Of a DNA stretch of 29,150 bases, positions 1 to 6,719 are shown one piece after another. The stretch spans positions 1 through 29,150 of the forward strand of contig NZ_CAMLMK010000025.1 of assembly GCF_946481155.1 (NCBI RefSeq). The letters are read 5' to 3'. Both the position numbers and the translations under genes were made by a program. Positions within the stretch are counted from its first letter, which is position 1; each line of letters begins with the position of its first letter. The stretch comes from an uncultured Flavobacterium sp. GTDB taxonomy: Bacteria > Bacteroidota > Bacteroidia > Flavobacteriales > Flavobacteriaceae. The notes below the pieces were generated by a model. It worked only from the letters and a program-made list of their open reading frames with translations. It ran no database searches and had not been told where the DNA came from.

Positions 1-54
1 CCCACGACCTGCTGATTACAAATCAGCTGCTCTAGCCAGCTGAGCTACACCGGC
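1..54 (-). tRNA. tRNA-Thr (anticodon TGT), 3' end cut by window edge
   Basis: Read on the minus strand, the 5' acceptor strand GCCGGTG (48-54) is followed by TA, a D arm GCTC...GAGC, then an anticodon stem GCTGA/TCAGC closing the 7-base loop TTTGTAA. The anticodon is TGT, which reads threonine ACA codons. The variable region AGGTC and the first T-stem bases GTGGG reach the left edge, so the T loop, 3' acceptor strand and CCA end lie outside the window. The order and lengths of the arms fit a normal class I tRNA. A strong Bacteroidetes-type promoter lies directly upstream (70-100). Confidence 0.93.
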
Positions 55-69
55 GTCTCAATTCGTGTG

Positions 70-100
70 CAAATATAATGGAGTTTTTTAAACTTCCAAA
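70..100 (-). promoter_or_regulatory. Bacteroidetes-type promoter for tRNA-Thr
   Basis: On the minus strand a -33 element TTTG (97-100) is followed after 19 bases by a perfect -7 element TATATTTG (70-77). This matches the known Bacteroidetes sigma factor consensus TTTG-N19-TAnnTTTG. The predicted transcription start, about 7 bases further on, lies near 62-63, giving a leader of about 8 bases before the tRNA 5' end at 54. Both elements and the spacing match, so this is the best promoter in the window. Confidence 0.75.
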
Positions 101-133
101 TTGTTATTTGCACTTTTTCTTGATTTTTTCTGA

Positions 134-400
134 CTACAATTTATTGATTTTCTCAACCAATTGATTTGCAACAGTTTCTAAATCTTTATTAACTTGCTTG
201 AAATGCGCTTTTTTATTCTCCACATTTTTCTGGTTCACTTTAGTGATTAAACCGTCGAAAGATGCGATAGCTTCATCAATCAATGCATCAGATTCAGCAG
301 TTGGTTTCCCTGTTGTAGTCATCTCATAGATATAAACCGCTTCAATAATATCACCTAATACGAAGTTGATGTCTTTTTTTAAGTTTTTTACGCTTGCCAT
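134..400 (-). CDS. conserved hypothetical protein, 88 aa
   Basis: This is a small, charged, predicted soluble protein (88 aa) with no signal peptide or membrane segment. It has alternating hydrophobic and charged residues (for example LGDIIEAVYIYEMTT and LETVANQLVEKINKL), which suggests an all-helical fold. I do not recognise a named domain and assign no function. Codon use is normal and a -7 promoter element (426-433) sits just upstream, so it is probably a real single gene. It lies between manA, which ends 55 bases upstream on the same strand, and tRNA-Thr. The ATG at 398-400 is the only good start. Confidence 0.75.
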   Translation of the reverse strand: MASVKNLKKDINFVLGDIIEAVYIYEMTTTGKPTAESDALIDEAIASFDGLITKVNQKNVENKKAHFKQVNKDLETVANQLVEKINKL

Positions 401-425
401 TTTATTTTATTTAAAATTTCGTTTG

Positions 426-433
426 CAAAATTA
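426..433 (-). promoter_or_regulatory. -7 promoter element upstream of the 88-aa gene
   Basis: The minus strand reads TAATTTTG, a match to TAnnTTTG, in the 55-base gap between manA and the 88-aa gene. No TTTG or TTG is found 17-23 bases further upstream, so only half of the promoter is supported. Confidence 0.4.
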
Positions 434-455
434 CAACTATTCTTTAGATAATAAG

Positions 456-1427
456 TTAAGAAATAAATATTTCTAACAAAGCCGCTTTTCCGATTAATTC
501 AAAATCAGTCAGCTGTGCCGGAACCAACACCGTATCACCTTTCCGAAATGAATATTCAGAACCATTTTGAGCTGTGATGGTAAAATCGCCTTCAGTACAT
601 ACAAAAACCGTAAAGGAAGTTCCTTCTTTACCAAAATTCATTTTCCCGTCAAGCGGAATAACATTCGTGGTGAAATACGGGCAATCTACCGCAGCATTAC
701 TCTTGTTGACCACGTTTTCATATTCTTTTTTTGCATCGTGAATATCGTAGACAATAGCATCCAGGGCTTCTTCAATATGCAGTTCACGGGAATTTCCTTC
801 AGCATCTACCCTGTCCCAATCGTAAATACGGTAAGTAATATCAGAAGTTTGCTGAATTTCTGCTACAACTATACCTGCTCCTATGGCATGAACCGTTCCG
901 GTTTCCAAAAAGAAGACATCGCCTTTCTTCACCTGAATTTCATTCAAAATAGCAGGCAATGACTTCTGCTCCAAATGATGCAGATACTCCTCGGGAGACG
1001 ATTTTTCTTTAAAGCCCACAATAATTCGCGAGTCTTCATCTGCCTGTATTACATACCACATTTCTGTTTTCCCGAAGGAATTATGGCGCTTCTTCGCTAA
1101 TTCATCATTAGGATGCAATTGAATGGACAAATCTTCCTTCGCATCTATAAATTTAAACAGCAACGGAAATGCAGTGCCAAATTGCGCGTGGACTTTCGTA
1201 CCCAATATTTCGGATGGATATTTCGAAACCAGTTCATTTAGATTCAAACCGGCAAAAATTCCGTTACTGACAATGCTTACATCACCCGGAACCGTAGAAA
1301 TTTCCCAGGATTCTCCTGTATTCTGACTTGATAATTCTTTATTTAATTCTGTTTGGAGTTTTGTTCCGCCCCAAATCCTGTCTTTTACTATCGGCTTAAA
1401 AACCAAAGGATACCATTCTGTCTTCAT
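456..1427 (-). CDS. manA: mannose-6-phosphate isomerase, class I (short type)
   Basis: The enzyme interconverts mannose-6-phosphate and fructose-6-phosphate in the cytoplasm and feeds GDP-mannose synthesis for glycans. The protein (323 aa) has the length of the short Bacillus-type class I enzymes. The zinc site of this cupin family is visible: QLH at residues 103-105, E122 in KTEMWYV, and H180 in GTVHAIGAG. The conserved ITYRIYDW with its arginine is at about 197-204. The N-terminal segment FKPIVKDRIWGG is typical. It is the last gene of a four-gene operon, one base after bcp. The window also carries a glycan cluster that could use mannose-derived sugars, but that link is inference. Confidence 0.93.
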   Translation of the reverse strand: MKTEWYPLVFKPIVKDRIWGGTKLQTELNKELSSQNTGESWEISTVPGDVSIVSNGIFAGLNLNELVSKYPSEILGTKVHAQFGTAFPLLFKFIDAKEDLSIQLHPNDELAKKRHNSFGKTEMWYVIQADEDSRIIVGFKEKSSPEEYLHHLEQKSLPAILNEIQVKKGDVFFLETGTVHAIGAGIVVAEIQQTSDITYRIYDWDRVDAEGNSRELHIEEALDAIVYDIHDAKKEYENVVNKSNAAVDCPYFTTNVIPLDGKMNFGKEGTSFTVFVCTEGDFTITAQNGSEYSFRKGDTVLVPAQLTDFELIGKAALLEIFIS

Positions 1428-1428
1428 A

Positions 1429-1887
1429 CTATTTCCAGGTATTTATTGCCTCCAATACCTTTGAAAAATGACTTTCGGCATTCATGCTTTCAAAAACCAT
1501 GCGCACAATACCTTCTTTATCAACAACATAAGTAACTCTTCCCGGAACCAAACCTAAAAGATTAGTTGGCACCCCGAAAAGTTTCCGCAGGCTTTTGTCT
1601 TTATCCGACAATAACACAAACGGCAATTTATATTCCGTGGCGAACTTATGATGCGTTTGTATATTATCACCGCTTATCCCGATAACTTCTGCGCCTAAAT
1701 CCCTGAATTCTTCATATTGGTCACGGAAAAAACACGCTTGTTTAGTACAGCCCGGGGTATCGTCTTTCGGATAAAAATAAATCACCAACACCTTTTTATG
1801 TAAAACCGAAGCAACATAAAAATCGTTTCCGTGCTGATCTTTTGCGCCAAATAACGGCAGCGTATCCCCTACTTTAATCTCGTTCAT
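1429..1887 (-). CDS. bcp: thioredoxin-dependent thiol peroxidase, BCP/PrxQ family
   Basis: This is a cytoplasmic peroxiredoxin that reduces hydrogen peroxide and organic hydroperoxides with electrons from thioredoxin. The protein (152 aa) has the normal BCP length and thioredoxin fold. The peroxidatic cysteine is C47 in YFYPKDDTPGCTKQAC, and C52, five residues later, is the likely resolving cysteine of the atypical 2-Cys type. The downstream segments VIGISGDN and TYVVDKEG are also family-typical. It directly abuts the PTPS/QueD stop (1888) and is followed one base later by manA, so it is almost certainly translated from the same message. Confidence 0.93.
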   Translation of the reverse strand: MNEIKVGDTLPLFGAKDQHGNDFYVASVLHKKVLVIYFYPKDDTPGCTKQACFFRDQYEEFRDLGAEVIGISGDNIQTHHKFATEYKLPFVLLSDKDKSLRKLFGVPTNLLGLVPGRVTYVVDKEGIVRMVFESMNAESHFSKVLEAINTWK

Positions 1888-2298
1888 TTACTCGCCTTTA
1901 TAAGTTACAAAATTTCGTGGTGTCTCATAAAGCGTCACTTCCAGATCTTTTTCGGAAGCAATTCGCGGTCTTATTTTATTCCAGATAACCACCGCAATGT
2001 TTTCGGCAGTCGGATTCAAATCCTGAAATTCCGGAACATCCAGATTCAGGTTCTTATGATCAAATTTCACTTCAATTTCCTGATAAATAATATCGGCCAG
2101 ATCCTTAATATCTATAACATAGCCCGTTTCCGGATTAATATTTCCGGTAACACTCACGATAAGTTCATAATTGTGTCCGTGAAAATTCGGATTGTTGCAT
2201 TTCCCGAACACGCGATTGTTCATCTCGTCAGACCAGTCTTTACGATACAAACGGTGCGCTGCGTTAAAGTGCGCTTTTCGGCTGACAGTTACTCTCAT
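1888..2298 (-). CDS. queD: 6-carboxytetrahydropterin synthase / 6-pyruvoyltetrahydropterin synthase family (QueD/PTPS)
   Basis: This COG0720 enzyme (136 aa) acts on dihydroneopterin triphosphate, giving either 6-carboxytetrahydropterin (QueD, queuosine pathway) or 6-pyruvoyltetrahydropterin (PTPS). The zinc histidines are H15 in FNAAHRL and H40 and H42 in FHGHNY. The catalytic cysteine is C34, and the D80-H81 pair is in FDHKNLN. The spacing is C-x5-HGH (CNNPNFHGH), as in animal PTPS, not the C-x3-HGH of E. coli QueD. Substrate specificity is therefore uncertain, and the symbol follows common annotation practice. The gene overlaps idi by 4 bases upstream and abuts bcp. Confidence 0.88.
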   Translation of the reverse strand: MRVTVSRKAHFNAAHRLYRKDWSDEMNNRVFGKCNNPNFHGHNYELIVSVTGNINPETGYVIDIKDLADIIYQEIEVKFDHKNLNLDVPEFQDLNPTAENIAVVIWNKIRPRIASEKDLEVTLYETPRNFVTYKGE

Positions 2299-2822
2299 AC
2301 GGTATGTTCTTCTAGGAAATGATAAAATTCATCAAAAATAATCTTAAACCAAACGGTATAAATCTCCGGATGTTGTTCCATATCGGATTTTACAGCTTCA
2401 ACAGACATCCATTTCCAGCTCTCCGCCTCATCTTCATTAATATCAGGCTCTCCGTTGTAATAGCCAATCATTACATGATCCAGTTCATGCTCGGTCAGAC
2501 CGTTATCAAATGGTGCTTTGTAGATGAATGAAAATAGCTCTTTCAGCTCGGTGGTAAAACCCATTTCTTCATATAAACGACGCGTTCCCGCCTGAATATT
2601 GGTTTCCCCTTCACGCTGATGGCTGCAACAAGTGTTGGTCCACAGCAAAGGCGAATGGTATTTATGATGTGCCCGCTGCTGGAGCATGATTTCTTTTTTA
2701 TCATTCAGGACAAACACGGAAAAGGCACGGTGCAGCAATGCTTTTTCATGCGCTTCCAGCTTTGGCATCAGGCCAATTTGCTCATCATTTTCATTGACTA
2801 ATATTACGCGTTCTTCTGTCAT
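2295..2822 (-). CDS. idi: isopentenyl-diphosphate delta-isomerase, type 1
   Basis: This Nudix-fold enzyme interconverts isopentenyl and dimethylallyl diphosphate, precursors of quinones, carotenoids and the polyprenyl-phosphate glycan carrier. The protein (175 aa) is close to the E. coli length of 182. The active-site segment WTNTCCSHQREGE (61-73) holds the catalytic cysteine, C66 by alignment with E. coli, and metal ligand H68. H25 is a further ligand, and E111 and E113 in TEHELDHV are the acidic ligands and base. It is first in the idi, PTPS/QueD, bcp, manA operon, with a promoter element at 2840-2847. Its stop overlaps the next start by 4 bases. Confidence 0.94.
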   Translation of the reverse strand: MTEERVILVNENDEQIGLMPKLEAHEKALLHRAFSVFVLNDKKEIMLQQRAHHKYHSPLLWTNTCCSHQREGETNIQAGTRRLYEEMGFTTELKELFSFIYKAPFDNGLTEHELDHVMIGYYNGEPDINEDEAESWKWMSVEAVKSDMEQHPEIYTVWFKIIFDEFYHFLEEHTV

Positions 2823-2839
2823 ACTCGGATATTACACGT

Positions 2840-2847
2840 CAAAAATA
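2840..2847 (-). promoter_or_regulatory. -7 promoter element for the idi operon
   Basis: The minus strand reads TATTTTTG, matching TAnnTTTG, 18 bases upstream of the idi ATG. No convincing -33 TTTG lies at the right distance. Together with the plus-strand element at 2895-2902 it makes a compact divergent promoter region. Confidence 0.4.
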
Positions 2848-2894
2848 CGAAAAAGAAATGGTTTGACAGATGGAAAGTTTTCTCTTGCCCTTCG

Positions 2895-2902
2895 TATATT
2901 TG
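2895..2902 (+). promoter_or_regulatory. -7 promoter element ahead of the dehydrogenase remnant
   Basis: The plus strand reads TATATTTG, a perfect TAnnTTTG, 26 bases before the ATG of the broken dehydrogenase gene. The nearest upstream TTTG (2862-2865) is 29 bases away, which is too far. If active, this promoter would now serve mainly the VanW and VOC genes downstream. Confidence 0.4.
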
Positions 2903-2927
2903 TTTGGAAATTTTTACAAATTCGCGC

Positions 2928-3241
2928 ATGAAAATCACTATCCTTGACGATTATCAAAACGCTGCCAGCCAGTTATCCTGCATAGCATTACTAAACAATC
3001 ATGAGGTAATAATTCTGAAGGAGACCGAAAAGATCCCAAAAAATTAGCTGATAAAATTAAAGATACCGAAGTTCTGGTCCTGATTAGGGAACGAACCGAA
3101 ATTAATGAGGATTTGCTAGACGATAATTTTGTTATCGGACAAAACATCACATATCATAAATGGGCTCCTTGCTTAACTGATTTGGATAATTATCCTGAAT
3201 TGGTAGCTGCTTTTAGAAATACAAACAGAATTATTAAATAA
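2928..3241 (+). pseudogene. frameshifted and truncated D-2-hydroxyacid dehydrogenase remnant
   Basis: The ATG at 2928 begins MKITILDDYQNAASQLSC, the usual N-terminus of one branch of the NAD-dependent D-2-hydroxyacid dehydrogenase family. The frame hits a stop (TAG, 3045-3047) after 39 codons. Adding one base to the short A run near 3027-3031 restores a continuous frame, KDPKKLADKIKDTEVLVLI followed by RERTEINEDLL, which is again the expected family sequence. After that the match stops. The last 35 or so codons, to the TAA at 3239-3241, do not look like a dehydrogenase. A full enzyme has about 310-330 residues, so the NAD-binding and catalytic parts are gone. The remains are 314 bases, one short of a multiple of three. 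Confidence 0.75.
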
Positions 3242-3275
3242 AGTCTGCGAACAACAGCCATTTCAAAACAATACC

Positions 3276-4097
3276 GTGAAACAACGAAAATTAGTAAGTC
3301 AGCGTCATCCCGTTTTATATTTTTTAGCCGTTTGGACAAGACGACTGAAACGCATGACCGAATGGTATCTGGACGATAAAAAGTATTCTAAATACAGAAC
3401 CACAAACAAACTTTCAAGCCGAATAAAAAAACATCAATCTGTTCTGTTAAAGAAACTTGGCGACAATAACGAGCAGCTTCAAATAAACAAAGTAACCAAT
3501 CTGAAAATTGCGGTTAAAAGCATTGACGGGATTATCATAAGACCCGGAGAAACATTTTCATTCTGCAAACTTGTCGGACTTCCTACCAAACGAAAAGGTT
3601 ATTTACTGGGAATGGAATTAACATTCGGAGAAGCACGAGCAGGAATTGGAGGCGGAATTTGTCAGATCTCCAACCTAATCCATTGGCTGGTGATTCATAG
3701 TCCGCTAACCGTGACTGAACGTTACCATCATTCGTTTGATCCTTTTCCTGACGACGGAAGAGTTTTGCCGTTTGGCAGTGGTGCAACAGTATTTTATAAT
3801 TACAGGGATTACCAGTTTACCAATAATACGGAACATACTTTTCAGATTAACTTATGGTTTTCCGACAAGTGTCTGGAAGGCGAGCTTCGTATTGACAAAG
3901 AACTTGATTACGCCTATCATGTAACCGAAAAAGAACACCAATTTTTAAAAATAAACGGACAATTTTACCGCAGGAATGAAATCTGGAGGGACAAAATTCT
4001 TAAATTTGAGAGTGGCAAAATTATTGATACCGAATTAATTACAAAGAATTTTGCAAGAGTAACCTACGAACCGGAAATTTATAATGAGCAAAATTGA
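3276..4097 (+). CDS. VanW family protein
   Basis: The protein (273 aa) matches the VanW family, an accessory gene of some vancomycin-resistance clusters whose biochemical role is not established. The VanW core spans about residues 85-200: IIRPGETFSFCKLVGLPT, then GIGGGICQISNLIHWL (123-138), HHSFDPFPDDGRVLPFGSG (151-169) and FYNYRDYQF. The length is near that of enterococcal VanW. I see no signal peptide, so it is probably cytoplasmic. The start is GTG (3276-3278), leading into QRHPVLYFLAVWTRRLKR, a usual beginning for this family. No vanA/B ligase, vanX or vanRS genes are nearby. It follows the dehydrogenase remnant by 34 bases and precedes the VOC gene by 42. Confidence 0.85.
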   Translation: MKQRKLVSQRHPVLYFLAVWTRRLKRMTEWYLDDKKYSKYRTTNKLSSRIKKHQSVLLKKLGDNNEQLQINKVTNLKIAVKSIDGIIIRPGETFSFCKLVGLPTKRKGYLLGMELTFGEARAGIGGGICQISNLIHWLVIHSPLTVTERYHHSFDPFPDDGRVLPFGSGATVFYNYRDYQFTNNTEHTFQINLWFSDKCLEGELRIDKELDYAYHVTEKEHQFLKINGQFYRRNEIWRDKILKFESGKIIDTELITKNFARVTYEPEIYNEQN

Positions 4098-4139
4098 TAA
4101 AGAAGCTTTTTGGCGTTTAAGAAATTAAAAAAAGGAACT

Positions 4140-4508
4140 ATGCAAAAAAACTGGACCCACTGGTTTGAAATACCGGTAAGCAATTTTGAAAGAGCTAAAA
4201 AATTCTACGAAACTATTTTCGACACACAAGTTGAAGATGTTGCATTCGGACCAATTCGCATGGGGATTTTTCCGCATAAGGAAACCGGCTGCTCTTTGTG
4301 TTATAATGAGGAATTTTATCACCCCGGACCAAACGGCCCAGTGGTTTATATGAACGCCAATCCGGATTTGCAGACAGTGGTAGACAAATTAGAAGCTGCG
4401 GGTGGAAAAATACTTGTCCCTAAAAAGCAAATCTCACCGGAATACGGTTACATGGCAATTTTCATGGACAGTGAAGGAAATCGAATGGCGTTACATTCGG
4501 ATAATTAA
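4140..4508 (+). CDS. VOC family protein (glyoxalase/bleomycin-resistance/dioxygenase superfamily)
   Basis: This small protein (122 aa) has the two-module beta-alpha-beta-beta-beta fold of the vicinal oxygen chelate superfamily. The sequence HWFEIPVSNFERAKKFYETI at the N-terminus is the standard VOC opening, and MAIFMDSEGNRMALHS near the C-terminus is the standard closing strand. Members range from glyoxalases to antibiotic-binding proteins, and the substrate here cannot be told. I chose the ATG at 4140, preceded by AAAGGAAC. The frame stays open upstream to 4110, but that stretch is lysine-rich and unlike the family. It probably shares a transcript with VanW and ends at the terminator at 4532. 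Confidence 0.85.
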   Translation: MQKNWTHWFEIPVSNFERAKKFYETIFDTQVEDVAFGPIRMGIFPHKETGCSLCYNEEFYHPGPNGPVVYMNANPDLQTVVDKLEAAGGKILVPKKQISPEYGYMAIFMDSEGNRMALHSDN

Positions 4509-4531
4509 GCTTATAGATCGAAATTATAATG

Positions 4532-4560
4532 AACCGCACTATTGTTGCGGTTTTTTGTTT
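4532..4560 (+). terminator. Rho-independent terminator after the VOC gene
   Basis: A 7-bp stem AACCGCA/TGCGGTT with a 7-base loop is followed directly by TTTTGTTT. It sits 23 bases after the VOC stop codon, in the right orientation. Confidence 0.75.
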
Positions 4561-4734
4561 TATGAAAACATATTTATCTGAAAATTAATATTTTACAATA
4601 GAATCATTTAGGATTTAAGCAGAAAAATAGGTAACTTTAGGCCTGCTTTTTCTCAACAGTGAAGTCCAGTGATCACTCAAATAAACGGGGCAAAACCGAA
4701 AAGCCATACGAGTAGGAAATTAAATTTTCAAGCT

Positions 4735-5007
4735 ATGCCAAAGTATGTAATCGAACGAGATATTCCAGGGGCTGGAGCTCTCAATTCAGATGAATTAAAA
4801 GAAATTGCAATGACTTCCTGCGATGTACTCCGAAAAATGGGGCCTGAAATCCAATGGGTGGAAAGCTATGTGACCGGAAATAAAATATATTGCGTGTATA
4901 TTGCCCCTAATGAAGAAATGGTTCGTCAGCACGCAAAAGAAGGTGGTTTTCCTGCCGATGCAGTCAATGAAGTAGCCAATATTATCGATCCGACAACTGC
5001 TGAGTAA
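4735..5007 (+). CDS. DUF4242 domain-containing protein
   Basis: This protein (90 aa) starts MPKYVIERDIPGAG and contains GPEIQWVESYVTGNKIYCVY and QHAKEGGFPADAVNEVANII, the hallmark segments of the DUF4242 family. Members have a ferredoxin-like fold, and one Streptomyces homologue is reported to bind nickel, but the physiological role is unknown. I chose the ATG at 4735. An in-frame start at 4669 would add 22 residues that look non-coding and are absent from the family. A possible weak promoter element, TAACTTTA, lies at 4632-4639. The gene is convergent with the FAD oxidoreductase, with 10 bases between their stops. Confidence 0.85.
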   Translation: MPKYVIERDIPGAGALNSDELKEIAMTSCDVLRKMGPEIQWVESYVTGNKIYCVYIAPNEEMVRQHAKEGGFPADAVNEVANIIDPTTAE

Positions 5008-5017
5008 GACCGGCAGT

Positions 5018-6580
5018 TTATAAATTCATAGCCTGTACGCACTTAATCGCACATTTCTCTCCGTCGATAGCCGCAGAGATAATTCCGCCTGCATAACCGG
5101 CTCCTTCTCCGCAAGGATAAAGCCCTTTAATCTGCAAATGCTCTAAGGTTTCATTGTCACGCGGAATACGCACCGGTGAAGAAGTACGGCTTTCCGGAGC
5201 ATGCAGGACCGCATCATTGGTATAATAACCACGCATCGACTTTCCAAACTGAACAAATCCTTCGCGCATAATCTGCGTTAGAAATCCCGGAAATACCTGT
5301 CCGAGTTCCACCGAAGTTGTTCCCGGAACATATGAAGTTTTCGGAATATCTTTTGACACTTTGCTTTGCGTAAAATCTACCAACCTTTGCGCCGGAACTT
5401 TTTGGGTTTGTCCGGCCAAATACCATGCTTTTTGTTCAATCGCTTTCTGAAATTCCATTCCTGCCAGCGCGCCGAATTTGGCAAACGGTTTGAAATCTTC
5501 CAACTTTAGTTCAACCACGATACCGGAATTGGCTGTAGCCTGATCTCTTTTCGAAGGCGACCAACCGTTAGTAACCACTTCGCCCGGACTTGTTGCGCAG
5601 GGAGCAATCACGCCACCCGGGCACATGCAGAATGAATACATTCCCCGGCCATTTACTTGCTTTACAATCGAATATGGTGCCGGCGGCAAAAATTCGCCAC
5701 GGAAATCACACGAATATTGAATACTGTCAATCAGGCTTTGCGGATGCTCAGCACGAACACCCAAAGCAAAAGGCTTAGCTTCAATAAATATTTTTTTCCG
5801 GTCTAATAATTCGAAAATATCGCGTGCCGAATGTCCCGTAGCCAGTATTATTTTTTTCGCGTCAATTGTATCGCCGTTTTGGGTTACGATGCCCTGCACT
5901 TCATTATTTTTCACCAGAATATCAGTCACACGGGTTTCGAAAAGCACTTGTCCGCCAAACTCGATAATCTTCTCGCGCATGTCCTGGATAATCTGCGGTA
6001 ATTTATTGGTTCCGATATGCGGATGGGCTTCCACTAAAATATCCGGTGTTGCACCGAAGGCTACCAATATTTCCAAAATCCTGTCAACATCCCCGCGCTT
6101 TTTGGAACGGGTGTATAGCTTTCCATCAGAATACGTTCCGGCACCACCTTCCCCAAAACAATAGTTTGAATCTTCGTTTACGATATGATCGACATTAATC
6201 GCTTTCAAATCGCGGCGACGGCCTCTAACATCTTTTCCTCTTTCAATCACAATTGGTTTTACACCTAATTCAATTAGCTGAAGCGCAGCGAAAAGTCCGG
6301 CCGGACCGGCACCCACAACAATTACTGGTTCCGAATTGGAAACATTCTTATACTCCGGAAGCTCGATTTTACTTTCTGTAAACGGTTCACCCTGAAAAAA
6401 TACATTTGCCTTTACATTAATTTTTATCGCTTTCTGACGCGCGTCAATGGAACGTTTCAATATTGCAACATGCTGTATTTCTGAAGTTTTCACATGCAAC
6501 TGCTTTGCTAAATGTTCTTTCAGCAAGATCGGATTTGCGGCAACTTCGGGTGCAACCTGTATCAGTAATTCTTTGGGCAT
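5018..6580 (-). CDS. NAD(P)/FAD-dependent oxidoreductase (COG2509-type)
   Basis: This is a large flavoprotein (520 aa). Residues 1-80 form an N-terminal ferredoxin-like module typical of COG2509 proteins. They are followed by the FAD-binding dinucleotide fold VIVVGAGPAGLFAALQL (GxGxxG at 90-95, acidic strand end IVIERG) and the segment CFGEGGAGTYSDGKLYTR (141-158). The C-terminal FAD segment is GLYPCGEGAGYAGGI near 490. The family is widespread and annotated only as an uncharacterised FAD-dependent dehydrogenase, and its substrate is not known. No signal peptide is seen, so it is cytoplasmic. It is monocistronic: the gene upstream is divergent (6720) and the one downstream is convergent. A -7 element is at 6654-6661. 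Confidence 0.88.
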   Translation of the reverse strand: MPKELLIQVAPEVAANPILLKEHLAKQLHVKTSEIQHVAILKRSIDARQKAIKINVKANVFFQGEPFTESKIELPEYKNVSNSEPVIVVGAGPAGLFAALQLIELGVKPIVIERGKDVRGRRRDLKAINVDHIVNEDSNYCFGEGGAGTYSDGKLYTRSKKRGDVDRILEILVAFGATPDILVEAHPHIGTNKLPQIIQDMREKIIEFGGQVLFETRVTDILVKNNEVQGIVTQNGDTIDAKKIILATGHSARDIFELLDRKKIFIEAKPFALGVRAEHPQSLIDSIQYSCDFRGEFLPPAPYSIVKQVNGRGMYSFCMCPGGVIAPCATSPGEVVTNGWSPSKRDQATANSGIVVELKLEDFKPFAKFGALAGMEFQKAIEQKAWYLAGQTQKVPAQRLVDFTQSKVSKDIPKTSYVPGTTSVELGQVFPGFLTQIMREGFVQFGKSMRGYYTNDAVLHAPESRTSSPVRIPRDNETLEHLQIKGLYPCGEGAGYAGGIISAAIDGEKCAIKCVQAMNL

Positions 6581-6582
6581 TC

Positions 6583-6640
6583 TTAGATAATGGATTATTA
6601 GATTTTTAGATCGTTAGATGTGAGATCATTGGATTTTTAA
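6583..6640. repeat. degenerate short TTAGAT-type repeat
   Basis: The divergent intergenic region begins with loosely periodic copies of TTAGAT and related words (TTAGAT, ATTAGAT, TTTAGAT, GTTAGAT, GAGAT, GGAT), about 8-11 bases apart. It lies between the FAD oxidoreductase start and the paired promoter elements. No function is assigned. Confidence 0.45.
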
Positions 6641-6653
6641 ATACAATCGGTTA

Positions 6654-6661
6654 CAAAAGTA
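6654..6661 (-). promoter_or_regulatory. -7 promoter element for the FAD oxidoreductase
   Basis: The minus strand reads TACTTTTG, matching TAnnTTTG. It implies a leader of about 65-70 bases before the ATG at 6580. No -33 element with correct spacing was found. Confidence 0.35.
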
Positions 6662-6682
6662 CAAATTTCCAAATCAACCTAG

Positions 6683-6690
6683 TACCTTTG
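6683..6690 (+). promoter_or_regulatory. -7 promoter element for the 78-aa gene
   Basis: The plus strand reads TACCTTTG, matching TAnnTTTG, 29 bases before the ATG at 6720. No TTTG is found 19 bases upstream. It faces away from the element at 6654-6661. Confidence 0.45.
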
Positions 6691-6719
6691 CTTTTTGCAA
6701 AACCTTAGTCTTTTAAAAA

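Noticed and set aside
67..113. Inverted repeat GTGCAAATA/TATTTGCAC as a hairpin or terminator
   Set aside because: The left arm is the -7 promoter element of the tRNA, the loop is 29 bases and no real T run follows. The promoter explains it better.
567..962. A 131-codon open frame on the plus strand inside manA
   Set aside because: It lies fully antisense to a clear manA gene, has no promoter and shows no protein-like composition.
2928..4097. A vanW-vanH glycopeptide-resistance cluster (VanH is also a D-2-hydroxyacid dehydrogenase)
   Set aside because: The remnant has the N-terminus of a different dehydrogenase branch (ILDDYQNA), it is broken, and no ligase, VanX or VanRS genes are present.
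4669..4734. A longer start for the DUF4242 protein
   Set aside because: The extra 22 residues are unlike the family, which starts at MPKYVIER.
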